In this document: one piece after another, positions 17,577 through 25,605 of the stretch | How positions within the stretch are numbered: position 1 is the stretch's first letter | How the letters are laid out: each line of letters begins with the position of its first letter | Origin: Streptomyces sp. NRRL B-1140 | GTDB lineage: Bacteria > Actinomycetota > Actinomycetes > Streptomycetales > Streptomycetaceae | Assembly: GCF_001280065.1 (NCBI RefSeq) | Contig: NZ_LGEA01000002.1 | Location: 62,001 to 126,000, forward strand | Length of the DNA stretch: 64,000 nucleotides | Direction of reading: 5' to 3' | Notes under the pieces: generated by a model | Database searches by the model: none | Told to the model about the DNA's origin: nothing | The model's input: the letters and a program-made list of their open reading frames with translations, nothing else | Translations under genes and position numbers: made by a program

Positions 17577-18074
17577 TCAGCCCTGCTGGAAGAGTTCCGC
17601 GGGCAGCGGTTTGAGGAGGGCGTAGAGGTCGTCCGTGATGGGGCGGTCCCAGGCGGCGATGGTCACGAGGACGTTGTCGCTGCGGTCGAACTGCACGCAG
17701 GAGATCCGGCTCTCGGAGAGCTTGACGCGGCGCACGATCAGAAGGTTGTCGCCCTGCATCACCGGCGAGTCCTCGGTGCTGACGACGGTGACCTCCTCGT
17801 CGTTCTCCAGGGCCAGCAGCAGCTGGGCCACCTCGAAGGGGACCTCCCCCTCGGGGACCTCACGGGCCGGGGAGCCCTCCGGCAGATTGCCGATGATCAT
17901 CGCGGGGCCGCGGCCGCCGAACAGGTCGTAGCGCAGGAAGACGCCCTGGCAGGTGCCGTCGGGCGCGGGCAGCAGCCCCGCGCCGAGGTTGCCGGGCCAG
18001 TCGCCCGGGTCCATGGCCAGTACGTCGAAGTCGGGCCCGGCGGGAGTGGCGCTGCGGCGGCGGAGGAACGACAT
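17577..18074 (-). CDS. Conserved-looking hypothetical protein (165 aa)
   Basis: No function recognised. The product is 165 residues, acidic and without membrane segments or signal peptide. It has a basic start MSFLRRR, then FDVLAMDPGDWPGNLGAGLL, a beta-rich middle (GVFLRYDLFGGRGPAMIIGN), PFEVAQLLLALE, and a C-terminal LVTIAAWDRPITDDLYALLK. The architecture suggests a soluble alpha/beta cytoplasmic protein. An ATG nine bases upstream is an alternative start; neither has a clear ribosome site. It shares a terminator with the APH-like gene. Confidence 0.65.
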   Translation of the reverse strand: MSFLRRRSATPAGPDFDVLAMDPGDWPGNLGAGLLPAPDGTCQGVFLRYDLFGGRGPAMIIGNLPEGSPAREVPEGEVPFEVAQLLLALENDEEVTVVSTEDSPVMQGDNLLIVRRVKLSESRISCVQFDRSDNVLVTIAAWDRPITDDLYALLKPLPAELFQQG

Positions 18075-18186
18075 GTCGCCCATGGTACGTGGCCGGGCCT
18101 GCGAAGTGCGGGGCGGGCGGCGCACCGGTGGCCGGGTCGTCGCCGTGCGCCGGACGTGGTGCGGGACCACTCGGGGCCCGGCCGGT

Positions 18187-18861
18187 TCAGGCCGTCGCCT
18201 TGTGGCGCTGGTGGTGGCGGGCCACGCGGGCGCGGTTGCCGCAGGAGGGCTTGCACCACTCCTGGCGCGGGTGTTCCTTGAGGAAGTACCGCACGCAGCG
18301 CGGCGCGTGGCAGGCTCGCAGCCGGTCGCGGTCGGGGCTCGCGAGGAACGCGATCACTGCGTGGGCGAGGGCCGCGGTCAGATCGTCAACGGCACCGGTG
18401 GGCGTTCGGTGGACGACCGGGGTGGCGCCCTCCGGCCAGTCGAGGACGGGGACGGTGGGGGTGCGGGCGGCCGCCTCGTTCAAATGCCGCACCGCTTCCG
18501 GGAGGGGCATGAGGCGGGCCGCGTCCGCGGGGCTCGGCTCGCCGGGGCGCACGGCCCGGGCGAAGAGCGCGCGGACGGCGGCCCGCAGCTCGCGGACGGC
18601 GGTGAGCTGCGCGGCGTCGGCGGTGGACCCGCCGATGGCGCCCTCGGCCGACTGCGGTGCCGTGCCGGTGGCGGAGCCCTCGCGTTGATCGTCGGCCCGC
18701 TTGGTCGCGGTGCACGGCAGGAGCTCGAGGTGGGCCCGGACCCACTCGGTCAGGCCTGCCGGGCCGGCCAGGTCGTCGGTGACACCGCCGTTGCCGTCGT
18801 GGCGGATGGTGAGGGCCAGGTCCAGGGCGAGCCGGGCGTCCCTGCTGATCGGTTCCCGCAT
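18187..18861 (-). CDS. CGNR zinc-finger (ABATE-type) regulator
   Basis: 224 residues. The C-terminal zinc finger reads CHAPRCVRYFLKEHPRQEWC then CGNRARVARHHQRHK, the defining CGNR motif with four Cys/His ligands. The N-terminal ABATE ligand domain is represented by ARLALDLALTIRHDG and the helical WVRAHLELLP region. Members are predicted stress-responsive transcription regulators. TATCAT lies seven bases before the ATG at 18861, so the message may be leaderless from there; an ATG at 18891 would add ten residues. Confidence 0.83.
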   Translation of the reverse strand: MREPISRDARLALDLALTIRHDGNGGVTDDLAGPAGLTEWVRAHLELLPCTATKRADDQREGSATGTAPQSAEGAIGGSTADAAQLTAVRELRAAVRALFARAVRPGEPSPADAARLMPLPEAVRHLNEAAARTPTVPVLDWPEGATPVVHRTPTGAVDDLTAALAHAVIAFLASPDRDRLRACHAPRCVRYFLKEHPRQEWCKPSCGNRARVARHHQRHKATA

Positions 18862-18927
18862 GCGGCTAATGATAGGCCCGATCGCATCCATTACGGCCAG
18901 GTCAGTCGTCCGAGGGCGACGGCGGGA

Positions 18928-19131
18928 TCACGGCGACGCCTCGCCGTGGACCTCGCGTCCGGCCCGGAGCACCACGACGACCGGGCAGTCGGCGTTGCGG
19001 GCGGCGGCCATGCTGTTCGAACCGAGCACCAGACCGGCGAAGCCGCCGCGGGCGGCGTCAGCGGCCCACTCCAGGGCACGCAGGCTGTCGTCCGAACCGT
19101 CGACTGCCGCGACGACGGGCAGGGTGCTCAT
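18928..19131 (-). pseudogene. Internally deleted universal stress protein (67 aa)
   Basis: The first 29 residues (MSTLPVVAAVDGSDDSLRAL then EWAADAARG) are a normal USP N-terminus with the ATP-binding VDGS. The remaining residues (GFAGLVLGSNSMAAARNADC then PVVVVLRAG) are a normal USP C-terminus, corresponding to the glycine-rich phosphate loop and last strand. About 90-100 central residues are missing, without loss of frame, near 19044. Full USPs are about 140 residues per domain. It is most likely a deletion derivative, though an AAGGG site precedes the ATG and a mini-protein could still be made. Confidence 0.72.
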
Positions 19132-19290
19132 GAGTTCGTCACCCTTGAGATCCGGCCGTCCCCTCCCGGGGCCGGCCTGACTCAGGCGGTGGCTCCGGAA
19201 TGGCGCCTCCGGTCGCGTGTCCGGACATGCGGACGGAACACCCCTGGATCGGCCCCCGGGTCCCGCCCGTCCGGACGGGTCGCCCCGTCC

Positions 19291-19533
19291 TCAGGTGAGG
19301 TCGAACTCTCCTTCCCGTGCTCCTGACACGAACGCGCCCCACTCGGCGGGCGTGAAGATCAGCGAGGGGCTCTCCGGGCGGGCACTGTTGCGCATGGCGA
19401 TGAAGCCCTCCACGAAGGCGATCTGGACATCCCCCCGCCCTCGGCTGCTGGACTGCCACTCGGCGTCTGTGAGGTCAAGCTCCGGCTTGTCCCAGCCTGT
19501 GAGCGGGCGCTGCTGGGTGGTGGTCTCGGCCAC
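19291..19533 (-). CDS. DUF397 protein
   Basis: 80 residues with the DUF397 pattern: WQSSSRGRGDVQIAFVEGFI, then MRNSARPESPSLIFTPAEWG and AFVSGAREGEFDL. DUF397 proteins in Streptomyces usually sit next to an XRE (Scr1-type) regulator and may act as its partner; here no XRE gene is adjacent, so it is an orphan. The GTG at 19533 is preceded by GGAGGAG at an ideal distance. Confidence 0.9.
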   Translation of the reverse strand: MAETTTQQRPLTGWDKPELDLTDAEWQSSSRGRGDVQIAFVEGFIAMRNSARPESPSLIFTPAEWGAFVSGAREGEFDLT

Positions 19534-19615
19534 GTCCGTGCTCCTCCCGGTTCGTCGTCCGCGGCCAGCCTAGCGATCGTGTCCCACGGCCGACAGGGCA
19601 CGTGAGAGGGACCTT

Positions 19616-20782
19616 TCAGGAGTCCGGGGGACGGTCGCCCACGAGCCACATCGAGAAGAACTGCGATCCGCCGCCGTAGGCGTGTCCGAGGACCCGGCGA
19701 GCCCCGTCCACCTGGTGTTCTCCTGCCTGCCCCCGTACCTGGAGTGCCGCTTCGGCGAAGCGGATCATGCCGGAGGCGCCGATGGGGTTGGTGGACAGCA
19801 CACCGCCCGACATGTTGACGGGCAGGTCCCCGTCCAGTTCGGTCACGCCCGCCTCGGTGAGCTTCCAGCCCTCTCCCTCGCCGGCGAAGCCCAGGTTCTC
19901 CAGCCACATGGGTTCGTACCAGGAGAACGGCACGTAGATCTCGGCGCCGTCGATCTCGCCGCGGGGGTCGGTGACCCCGGCCTGCCGGTAGACGTCGGCG
20001 GCGCAGTCCTGCCCGGCCCGCGGGGAGACGAAGTCCTTGCCGGCGAAGAGGGTCGGTTCGCTGCGCATCGCGCCGCCGAGCATCCAGGCGGGCGGTCGCG
20101 GGGCACGGGCGGCACCGGCGCGGTCGGTGAGGATCATGGCGCAGGCGCCGTCGGAGGAGGGGCAGGTCTCCGAGTAGCGGACCGGGTCCCACAGCATGGG
20201 CGAGGCCATGACCCCCTCGAGGGTGATGTCGTGTTCGTGCAGATGCGCGTAGGGGTTCTTGAGCGCGTTGCGGCGGTCCTTGTAGGCGACCAGGGCGCCG
20301 ATCGTCTCGGGTGCGCCGCTGCGCCGCATGTAGGCGCGGATGTGCGGTGCGAAGAACCCGCCGGCTCCGGCCAGCAGGGGCTGCTGGAAGGGGATGGGCA
20401 GGGACAGGCCCCACATGGCGTTGGACTCGGACTGCTTCTCGAAGGCGAGGGTGAGGACGGTGCCGTGGACGCGGGCCGCGACGAGGTTCGCCGCGACGAG
20501 CGCCGTGGAGCCGCCGACGGAACCGGCGGTGTGCACACGGAGCATGGGTTTGCCTACGGCGCCGAGGGCGTCGGCGAGGTAGAGCTCCGGCATCATGACG
20601 CCCTCGAAGAAGTCGGGAGCCTTGCCGATGACGACGGCGTCGATGTCGGCCCAGGTCAACTCGGCGTCCGCGAGGGAGCGTTGTGCCGCCTCCCGGACCA
20701 GTCCGGCGAGGGACACATCCCGGCGGGCCGCGACGTGCCTGGTCTGACCGATGCCGATGACGGCCACGGGCTCCTTGCTCAT
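19616..20782 (-). CDS. SCP2-thiolase-like protein (lipid-transfer/Ltp type), probable acyl-CoA aldolase subunit
   Basis: 388 residues of the thiolase superfamily: MSKEPVAVIGIGQTRH at the start, FEKQSESNAMWG, TCPSSDGACAMIL and a late STNPIGASGMIRFAEAALQV. At the position where thiolases carry the acylated Cys the sequence reads HTAGSVGGSTAL, without Cys. Loss of this Cys is known in Ltp2-type steroid side-chain aldolases, which cleave a beta-hydroxyacyl-CoA with a DUF35 partner. The ATG overlaps the stop of the upstream thiolase-like gene (ATGA), and a DUF35 gene precedes that. A C-C lyase role is inferred from this set. Confidence 0.8.
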   Translation of the reverse strand: MSKEPVAVIGIGQTRHVAARRDVSLAGLVREAAQRSLADAELTWADIDAVVIGKAPDFFEGVMMPELYLADALGAVGKPMLRVHTAGSVGGSTALVAANLVAARVHGTVLTLAFEKQSESNAMWGLSLPIPFQQPLLAGAGGFFAPHIRAYMRRSGAPETIGALVAYKDRRNALKNPYAHLHEHDITLEGVMASPMLWDPVRYSETCPSSDGACAMILTDRAGAARAPRPPAWMLGGAMRSEPTLFAGKDFVSPRAGQDCAADVYRQAGVTDPRGEIDGAEIYVPFSWYEPMWLENLGFAGEGEGWKLTEAGVTELDGDLPVNMSGGVLSTNPIGASGMIRFAEAALQVRGQAGEHQVDGARRVLGHAYGGGSQFFSMWLVGDRPPDS

Positions 20783-21843
20783 CGTGGTTCCCCTTCGAGT
20801 ACGGCGACCAGGTTCTGCTGGAGGCAGGGGCCGGAGGTGGCGTGGGCGAGGGCACGGTCGGACGCCCCGCGGTGGATGCGGGCGGCGGCCTCGCCGATGC
20901 GGATCAGGCCGGCCGCCATGATCGGGTGGGCGGCGAGTGCTCCGCCGGAGGGGTTCACGTCCACGTCGTCGCCCAGCCGGAGGGCCTTGCGCAGGACGAT
21001 CTCCTGTGCGGTGAAGGGCGCGTGCAGTTCGGCGGTGTCGACGGGCCGCTCGAAGACCCCGGCCCGTTCGGCGGCCAGGCGGGTCGACGGCGAGTCGGTC
21101 AGGTCGCGCACGCCGAGGCCGTGCGCCTCGATGCGGTGGTCGATGCCGCGGATCCAGGCGGGACGTGCGCACAGTTCACGGGCGCGGTCCCCCGCCGCGA
21201 GGAGCACGGCCGCGGCGCCGTCTCCGATGGGTGGACAGTCGCCGGTGCGCAGGGGCCTGACGAGGTAGTCGCCGTGCCGCACAGGGCCGCGCAGCTGGGC
21301 GTGCGGATTGGCGCGCGCCGCCTCGCGGTTGCGTGCGGCGACGGCGGCGAGGGCGGGCTCGTCCGCGTCACCGGCGTCGATGAGGGCCTGCGCCTGGAGG
21401 GCTGCGAGGGCCACCGAGTCGGGCCACAGGGGGGCCATGTAGTACGGGTCGAGCTGGCGGGTCAGGACGTCGCGGACCGAGCCGGGGGAGGACTTGCCGT
21501 ACGAGTAGACCAGGGCGGTGCCGGCGTCGCCGGTGAGGAGTTTCGTCCAGGCCTCGTACAGGGCCCAGGCGCCGTCCATCTCGACGTGCGACTCGGAGAT
21601 CGGCGGCCAGGCGCCGACGCCGTCGAGGGCGAGGGTGAAGGAGAAGGCGCGTCCGGCGAGGTAGTCGCTGGAGCCGGAGCAGGTGAAGTCGATGTCGGCG
21701 GTCTTGAGGCCGGTGGCGTCGAGGACCTCGTGCAGCACCGGCATCAGCATCTCCACTTCGGAGAGTTCGTCGCTGGTGCGCCGGTGGCCGGTCTGGGCGA
21801 AGGCGACGACGGCGATCTCGCGGCCCCGCGGTGCGCTCGTCAC
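20779..21843 (-). CDS. SCP2-thiolase-like protein, second paralogue
   Basis: 354 residues: GREIAVVAFAQTGHRR, the thiolase SGSSDYLAGRAFSFTLA region, PPIGDGAAAVLLA, and the C-terminal NPSGGALAAHPIMAAGLIRI that keeps the His of the thiolase GGxxxxxHP motif. The nucleophile region reads SHVEMDGAWAL, so the usual Cys is absent. It is translationally coupled on both sides: its GTG overlaps the DUF35 stop (GTGA) and its stop overlaps the next start. It is only moderately similar to the neighbouring thiolase, so a heteromeric complex is plausible. The reaction is unknown; a retro-aldol or assembly role fits better than thiolysis. Confidence 0.8.
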   Translation of the reverse strand: MTSAPRGREIAVVAFAQTGHRRTSDELSEVEMLMPVLHEVLDATGLKTADIDFTCSGSSDYLAGRAFSFTLALDGVGAWPPISESHVEMDGAWALYEAWTKLLTGDAGTALVYSYGKSSPGSVRDVLTRQLDPYYMAPLWPDSVALAALQAQALIDAGDADEPALAAVAARNREAARANPHAQLRGPVRHGDYLVRPLRTGDCPPIGDGAAAVLLAAGDRARELCARPAWIRGIDHRIEAHGLGVRDLTDSPSTRLAAERAGVFERPVDTAELHAPFTAQEIVLRKALRLGDDVDVNPSGGALAAHPIMAAGLIRIGEAAARIHRGASDRALAHATSGPCLQQNLVAVLEGEPR

Positions 21844-22781
21844 AGCAGCTCCTTGTACGTGTCGTAGTCCGCGTCGGGTTCGCCGGTGGGCCGGTAGTGG
21901 TCGGGGTAGCGGGCGCCCTCGGTCCACACGGGCTCGACGCGCAGGCCCATGCGGACCTCGTCGTAGGGGATGCCGCCGATCCGGCCGTGCAGCGCGAGGC
22001 CGGCGCCGTCGAGGGCGATGTGGGCGTAGACGTAGGGCACTTCGATGTCGAGGTTCTTCGCTTTGATGTTGACGATGCAGAAGGTGGTCACGGTGCCGCG
22101 CGGCCCCACCTCGACCTGCTCGGCCGTGGCGACCCCGCAGGTGGGGCACGCACCCCTCGGGGGGACGTACACCTTGCGGCAGGACGGGCAGCGTTCGCCG
22201 ACGGTCCGCCGGCCGGAGAGGGCGTTGATGTAGGCGGTCTGGGCACGGCCGGGCGAGTAGGTGTAGTCGAGGCGGGCCTCGGCGACGATGCCGGTGACGG
22301 GGTCCTCGAACTCGCCCGTGTGTCCCGTCGGTTCGGCCCGGTGGCCGTCGTAGGGCTCGAAGCAGGCGATGTCCGTGATGGCGCCGGTGCGTTCGCCGGC
22401 CCAGCGGACGCGGACGCGCATGCCGGTGTGGACGGCGTGGGGGCCGGGGGCGTCGAGTGCGTGCAGGAGGGCGGTGTCGGCACCGTCGAGTCGCACCAGG
22501 ACCCAGGCGAAGGGCGTGGACAGGGGCTGGCCCCGGCGGGGTTCGTGATTCCAGGCCCAGGTGGTGACGGTGCCCGTGACACCGACGGGGACGAGGTCGC
22601 GGATCTCCTCGGCGGTGACGGGGTCGTACTCGACGGGCGGGACCAGGGTACGGCCGTCGCGGGTCTTCACCCCGAGGATCACCCGTTCGCGCAGGCCGGT
22701 CAGGAAGGCGCTCTGGACGGGCCCGAGAGAGCGGGTGAAGGGAAATTCGACGACGAGTGGCGCCTTGAGAACTGCGGACAT
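21840..22781 (-). CDS. Double OB-fold DUF35 zinc-ribbon protein (thiolase partner)
   Basis: 313 residues. A first OB-like domain (about 55-135, VTGTVTTWAWNHEPRR through PFAWVLVRLDG) is followed by a rubredoxin-like zinc ribbon CPSCRKVYVPPRGACPTCG (about 205-223) and a second OB fold (GTVTTFCIVNIKAKNLDIEV, PYVYAHIALDG). DUF35 proteins bind SCP2-thiolase-like enzymes and stimulate them, as in steroid side-chain cleavage. The single zinc ribbon between two OB folds suggests a fused tandem. The ATG at 22781 has GGAGG about ten bases upstream. It is the first of three overlapping genes. Confidence 0.85.
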   Translation of the reverse strand: MSAVLKAPLVVEFPFTRSLGPVQSAFLTGLRERVILGVKTRDGRTLVPPVEYDPVTAEEIRDLVPVGVTGTVTTWAWNHEPRRGQPLSTPFAWVLVRLDGADTALLHALDAPGPHAVHTGMRVRVRWAGERTGAITDIACFEPYDGHRAEPTGHTGEFEDPVTGIVAEARLDYTYSPGRAQTAYINALSGRRTVGERCPSCRKVYVPPRGACPTCGVATAEQVEVGPRGTVTTFCIVNIKAKNLDIEVPYVYAHIALDGAGLALHGRIGGIPYDEVRMGLRVEPVWTEGARYPDHYRPTGEPDADYDTYKELL

Positions 22782-22810
22782 CGATGGCCTGCCTCCTTCG
22801 AAATCGGCGT

Positions 22811-22870
22811 GTACGGGGCGCCCCTCAGGGGCGCGGGGAACTGCGCGCTCAACCATCGACGACCCGCAGC
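22811..22870 (-). repeat. Streptomyces dispersed intergenic repeat with hairpin
   Basis: GGGGCGCCCCTCAGGGGCGC, then GGGGAACTGCGCG and an imperfect CAACCATCGACGACCCGC tail, matches the abundant GGGGAACTGCGCGA-type repeat found between many Streptomyces genes. GGGGCGCCCC and its partner form a hairpin. It lies in the 112-bp gap between the crotonase and DUF35 genes and may attenuate or process that transcript. Only this copy was noticed in the window. Confidence 0.65.
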
Positions 22871-22893
22871 AGCGAACCGGCCGCGGCGCAGCC

Positions 22894-23694
22894 TCACGCG
22901 CGCCGGTAGACGGGCGGTCGCTTCTCCGCGAAGGCGCGGGCGCCCTCCTTGGCGTCGGCGGTGCCGAAGACGGGCCAGCCGCGGGTGAGTTCGGCGGCGA
23001 GGCCGTCGGACTCGGTCATCTCGGCGGTCTCGTAGACGGACGCCTTGACGGCCTCGACGGCCAGCGGACCGCAGGCGTTGATCTGTTCGGCCATGTCCAG
23101 CGCCCTGCTCAGTGCCGTGCCGTCGGGGACGACGTGGCCGACCAGGCCGATGGCGGCGGCCTCGCGGGCGCTGTAGGGGCGGCCGGTGAGGAGCATCTCC
23201 AGGGCGTGGGTGCGAGGGATCTGGCGTTGCAGCCGGACGGTGGAGCCGCCGATGGGGAACAGGCCACGCCTCACCTCGAACAGGCCGAAGGTGGAGGACT
23301 CGGCGGCGACGCGGATGTCGGTGCCCTGGAGCATCTCGGTGCCGCCTGCGACGCAGTGCCCCTCGACGGCGGCGATCACCGGCTTGCGCGGGCGGTGATG
23401 GCGCAGCATCGCCTTCCAGTGCAGGTCGGGGTCGGCTTTGAGCCGGTCCCGGTACTCCTCCCCGGCCATACCGTCCCCGGCGAGGGCCTTGAGGTCCATG
23501 CCGGAGCAGAACGCGCCGCCCGCGCCGGTGAGGACGATCGAGCGGACCGAGTCGTCCGCGTCGGCCTCCAGCCACCCGTCGTGGAGGCCGACGAGCATCG
23601 GCAGTGAGAGCGCGTTCCTGGCCTGCGGCCTGTTGAGCGTGAGCACCAGTGTGGCGCCTTCGCGCTGCACGGTGAGATGTTCCGTCCCGCCCAT
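22894..23694 (-). CDS. Enoyl-CoA hydratase/isomerase (crotonase family)
   Basis: 266 residues. The oxyanion-hole segments are visible: GAGGAFCSGMDLKALAGDG (about 57-75) and PVIAAVEGHCVAGGTEMLQG (about 105). The usual catalytic Glu pair region is FGLFEVRRGLFPIGGSTVRL, with a Glu in the first position. The C-terminus FAEKRPPVYRRA is typical of actinobacterial EchA proteins. It would hydrate an enoyl-CoA in beta-oxidation before a thiolase/aldolase step. It is divergent from the FadD19-like ligase, with the shared operator between them. The intergenic repeat separates it from the DUF35 gene. Confidence 0.88.
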   Translation of the reverse strand: MGGTEHLTVQREGATLVLTLNRPQARNALSLPMLVGLHDGWLEADADDSVRSIVLTGAGGAFCSGMDLKALAGDGMAGEEYRDRLKADPDLHWKAMLRHHRPRKPVIAAVEGHCVAGGTEMLQGTDIRVAAESSTFGLFEVRRGLFPIGGSTVRLQRQIPRTHALEMLLTGRPYSAREAAAIGLVGHVVPDGTALSRALDMAEQINACGPLAVEAVKASVYETAEMTESDGLAAELTRGWPVFGTADAKEGARAFAEKRPPVYRRA

Positions 23695-23754
23695 GGCGAA
23701 CTCCCCTCTCCTGGAACGAGAACAGGTTGCAGTAGGGCGGGTGGCACTTCAAGA

Positions 23755-23777
23755 GTTTTCTGACAGACAGTCAGATT
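23755..23777. promoter_or_regulatory. Inverted-repeat operator, copy 1 (TCTGAC-N5-GTCAGA)
   Basis: A perfect repeat TCTGAC/GTCAGA spaced by five bases lies at 23759-23775, inside a longer sequence GTTTTCTGA-N6-GTCAGATT at 23755-23777. The same longer pattern recurs at 35956-35978. It lies in the divergent promoter of the crotonase and FadD19-like genes. The geometry is that of a TetR-family operator; no TetR gene is in the window. Confidence 0.72.
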
Positions 23778-23868
23778 CTTTCGCGCGGGCCCTTCACACT
23801 TGGACCGCCCTTTGCTCTGATGACCGCGAACCGTCCGATGCCAGGCACGCCCGGGGTCAGGAGGAACG

Positions 23869-25488
23869 GTGGAGTACAACCTTGCCGACCTGTTCGAGTC
23901 GGTCGTCGACGTCGTCCCCGGCCGTGAGGCGCTGGTGTACGCCGACCATCCCGGCACGGGCGCGGAGCGCCGCCTGACGTACGCGGAGCTGGACGCCGCG
24001 GCCAACCGCGTCGGCCACCATCTGCTCGACAGCGGGATACGCCCCGGTGAACACCTCGGGCTCCACCTCTACAACGGCGTGGAGTACCTGCAGACGGTGC
24101 TGGGGTGCCTGAAGGCACGGATCGTGCCGGTCAACGTCAACTACCGTTACGTAGAGGAGGAGTTGGTCTACCTCTACCGGGACGCGGACCTGGTGGCGCT
24201 GGTCTTCGACGCCGAGTTCACCAACCGGGTGGCGGCGGCTCTGCCACGGGCGGGGAAGCTGCGGCACCTGCTCCGGGTGGGTGGTCCGGCGTCGGGGGCC
24301 GCGGAGGTGCCCTGCGTGGAGTTCACCCAGGCCGAGGCCGCCGGTTCGCCCGGGCGTGGCTTCCCGGCCCGTTCGGCCGACGACCAGTTCATCATCTACA
24401 CCGGCGGCACGACCGGCATGCCCAAGGGCGTGATGTGGCGGCAGGAGGACCTGTTCTTCGCGGGCCTCGGCGGGGGCGCCCCGACCGGGGAGCCGGTGAA
24501 GAAACCGGAGGAGCTCGCCGAGCGGGTCGCGGCGGGCGGTGCGGGGATCACCTTCTTCCCGACGCCTCCGCTGATGCACGGCACCTCCACCCTCACGGCG
24601 TTCATCGGCTTCAACTTCGGGCAGCGAGTGGTGATCCACCGCAAGTTCGTGCCCGAGGAGGTGCTGCGGACCGTGGAGAAGGAGCGGGTCACCAGCATCT
24701 CGCTGGTGGGCGACGCCATGCTGCGGCCGCTGATCGACGCGCTGAGCGGCCCGCTGCGGCACATCGACCGCTCGTCGCTGTTCAGCGTGTCGTCGTCCGG
24801 CGCGATCATGTCGGACACGGTGCGCCGACAGTTCCGGGAACTGGTGCCGAACGCCATGCTGCTGAACAACTTTGGCTCCTCGGAGTCCGGCTTCAACGGC
24901 ACGGCGACCGAGGACTCCGGCCCGGAGCGGGGCTTCCGGGTGCGGGTCAACGCCCGTACCCAGGTGGTCGACCCGGGCACGTACGCGCCGGTGGCGCCCG
25001 GCGAGGTGGGCCGGATCGCGCAGTGCGGACATGTGCCGCTCGGCTACTACAACGACCCGGACAAGACCGCCGCGACCTTCTTCGTCAGGGACGGTGAGCG
25101 GTGGGTGCTGCTCGGCGACATGGGCACCGTCGACGAGGAGGGCGTGGTCACCGTCCTGGGCCGGGGCTCGCAGTGCATCAACACCGGCGGCGAGAAGGTG
25201 TACCCGGAAGAGGTCGAGCAGGCGCTCAAGGCCCACCCGGACGTCTACGACGCGCTGGTGGCCGGGGTGCCGGACCCTCAGTGGGGCCACCATGTGGCGG
25301 CGGTGGTGCAACTGCGCGCGGGCGCGGCGCGGCCGTCGCTGGAGGACATCCGGGCCCATTGCCGCGACCGGCTCGCCGGTTACAAGATCCCGCGCCGGCT
25401 GGTGATCACCGAGTCGATCCGGCGGTCGCCGAGCGGCAAGGCGGACTACCGGTGGGCGCGGGAGGTGGCGGTGACGGCGGACGGGTGA
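23869..25488 (+). CDS. Acyl-CoA synthetase, FadD19-like (steroid/branched acid ligase type)
   Basis: 539 residues of the ANL superfamily, making acyl-CoA from an acid, ATP and CoA. The P-loop motif is IIYTGGTTGMPKGVMWRQED. The adenylate motifs LLNNFGSSESGFNG and VLLGDMGTVDEEG are present, as are the hinge LGRGSQCINTGGEKVYPEEV and the catalytic Lys in SPSGKADYRWA. The TGGTTGMPKGVMW form and the start MEYNLADLFESV resemble the FadD19 branch, which activates steroid side-chain acids in actinobacteria. It is divergent from the crotonase-DUF35-thiolase genes under one operator region. The GTG at 23869 has AGGAGG. Confidence 0.83.
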   Translation: MEYNLADLFESVVDVVPGREALVYADHPGTGAERRLTYAELDAAANRVGHHLLDSGIRPGEHLGLHLYNGVEYLQTVLGCLKARIVPVNVNYRYVEEELVYLYRDADLVALVFDAEFTNRVAAALPRAGKLRHLLRVGGPASGAAEVPCVEFTQAEAAGSPGRGFPARSADDQFIIYTGGTTGMPKGVMWRQEDLFFAGLGGGAPTGEPVKKPEELAERVAAGGAGITFFPTPPLMHGTSTLTAFIGFNFGQRVVIHRKFVPEEVLRTVEKERVTSISLVGDAMLRPLIDALSGPLRHIDRSSLFSVSSSGAIMSDTVRRQFRELVPNAMLLNNFGSSESGFNGTATEDSGPERGFRVRVNARTQVVDPGTYAPVAPGEVGRIAQCGHVPLGYYNDPDKTAATFFVRDGERWVLLGDMGTVDEEGVVTVLGRGSQCINTGGEKVYPEEVEQALKAHPDVYDALVAGVPDPQWGHHVAAVVQLRAGAARPSLEDIRAHCRDRLAGYKIPRRLVITESIRRSPSGKADYRWAREVAVTADG

Positions 25489-25605
25489 TTCTCCGGCCGG
25501 GGGCATTGAACCTAAGGTGACGTGCGGACGTACTGGTGGTGGCAGACGGGCCCACCGGGGCTCTGTTCGGCATGCCATCGCAAGACCGCACGGAAGGACC
25601 ACCGG

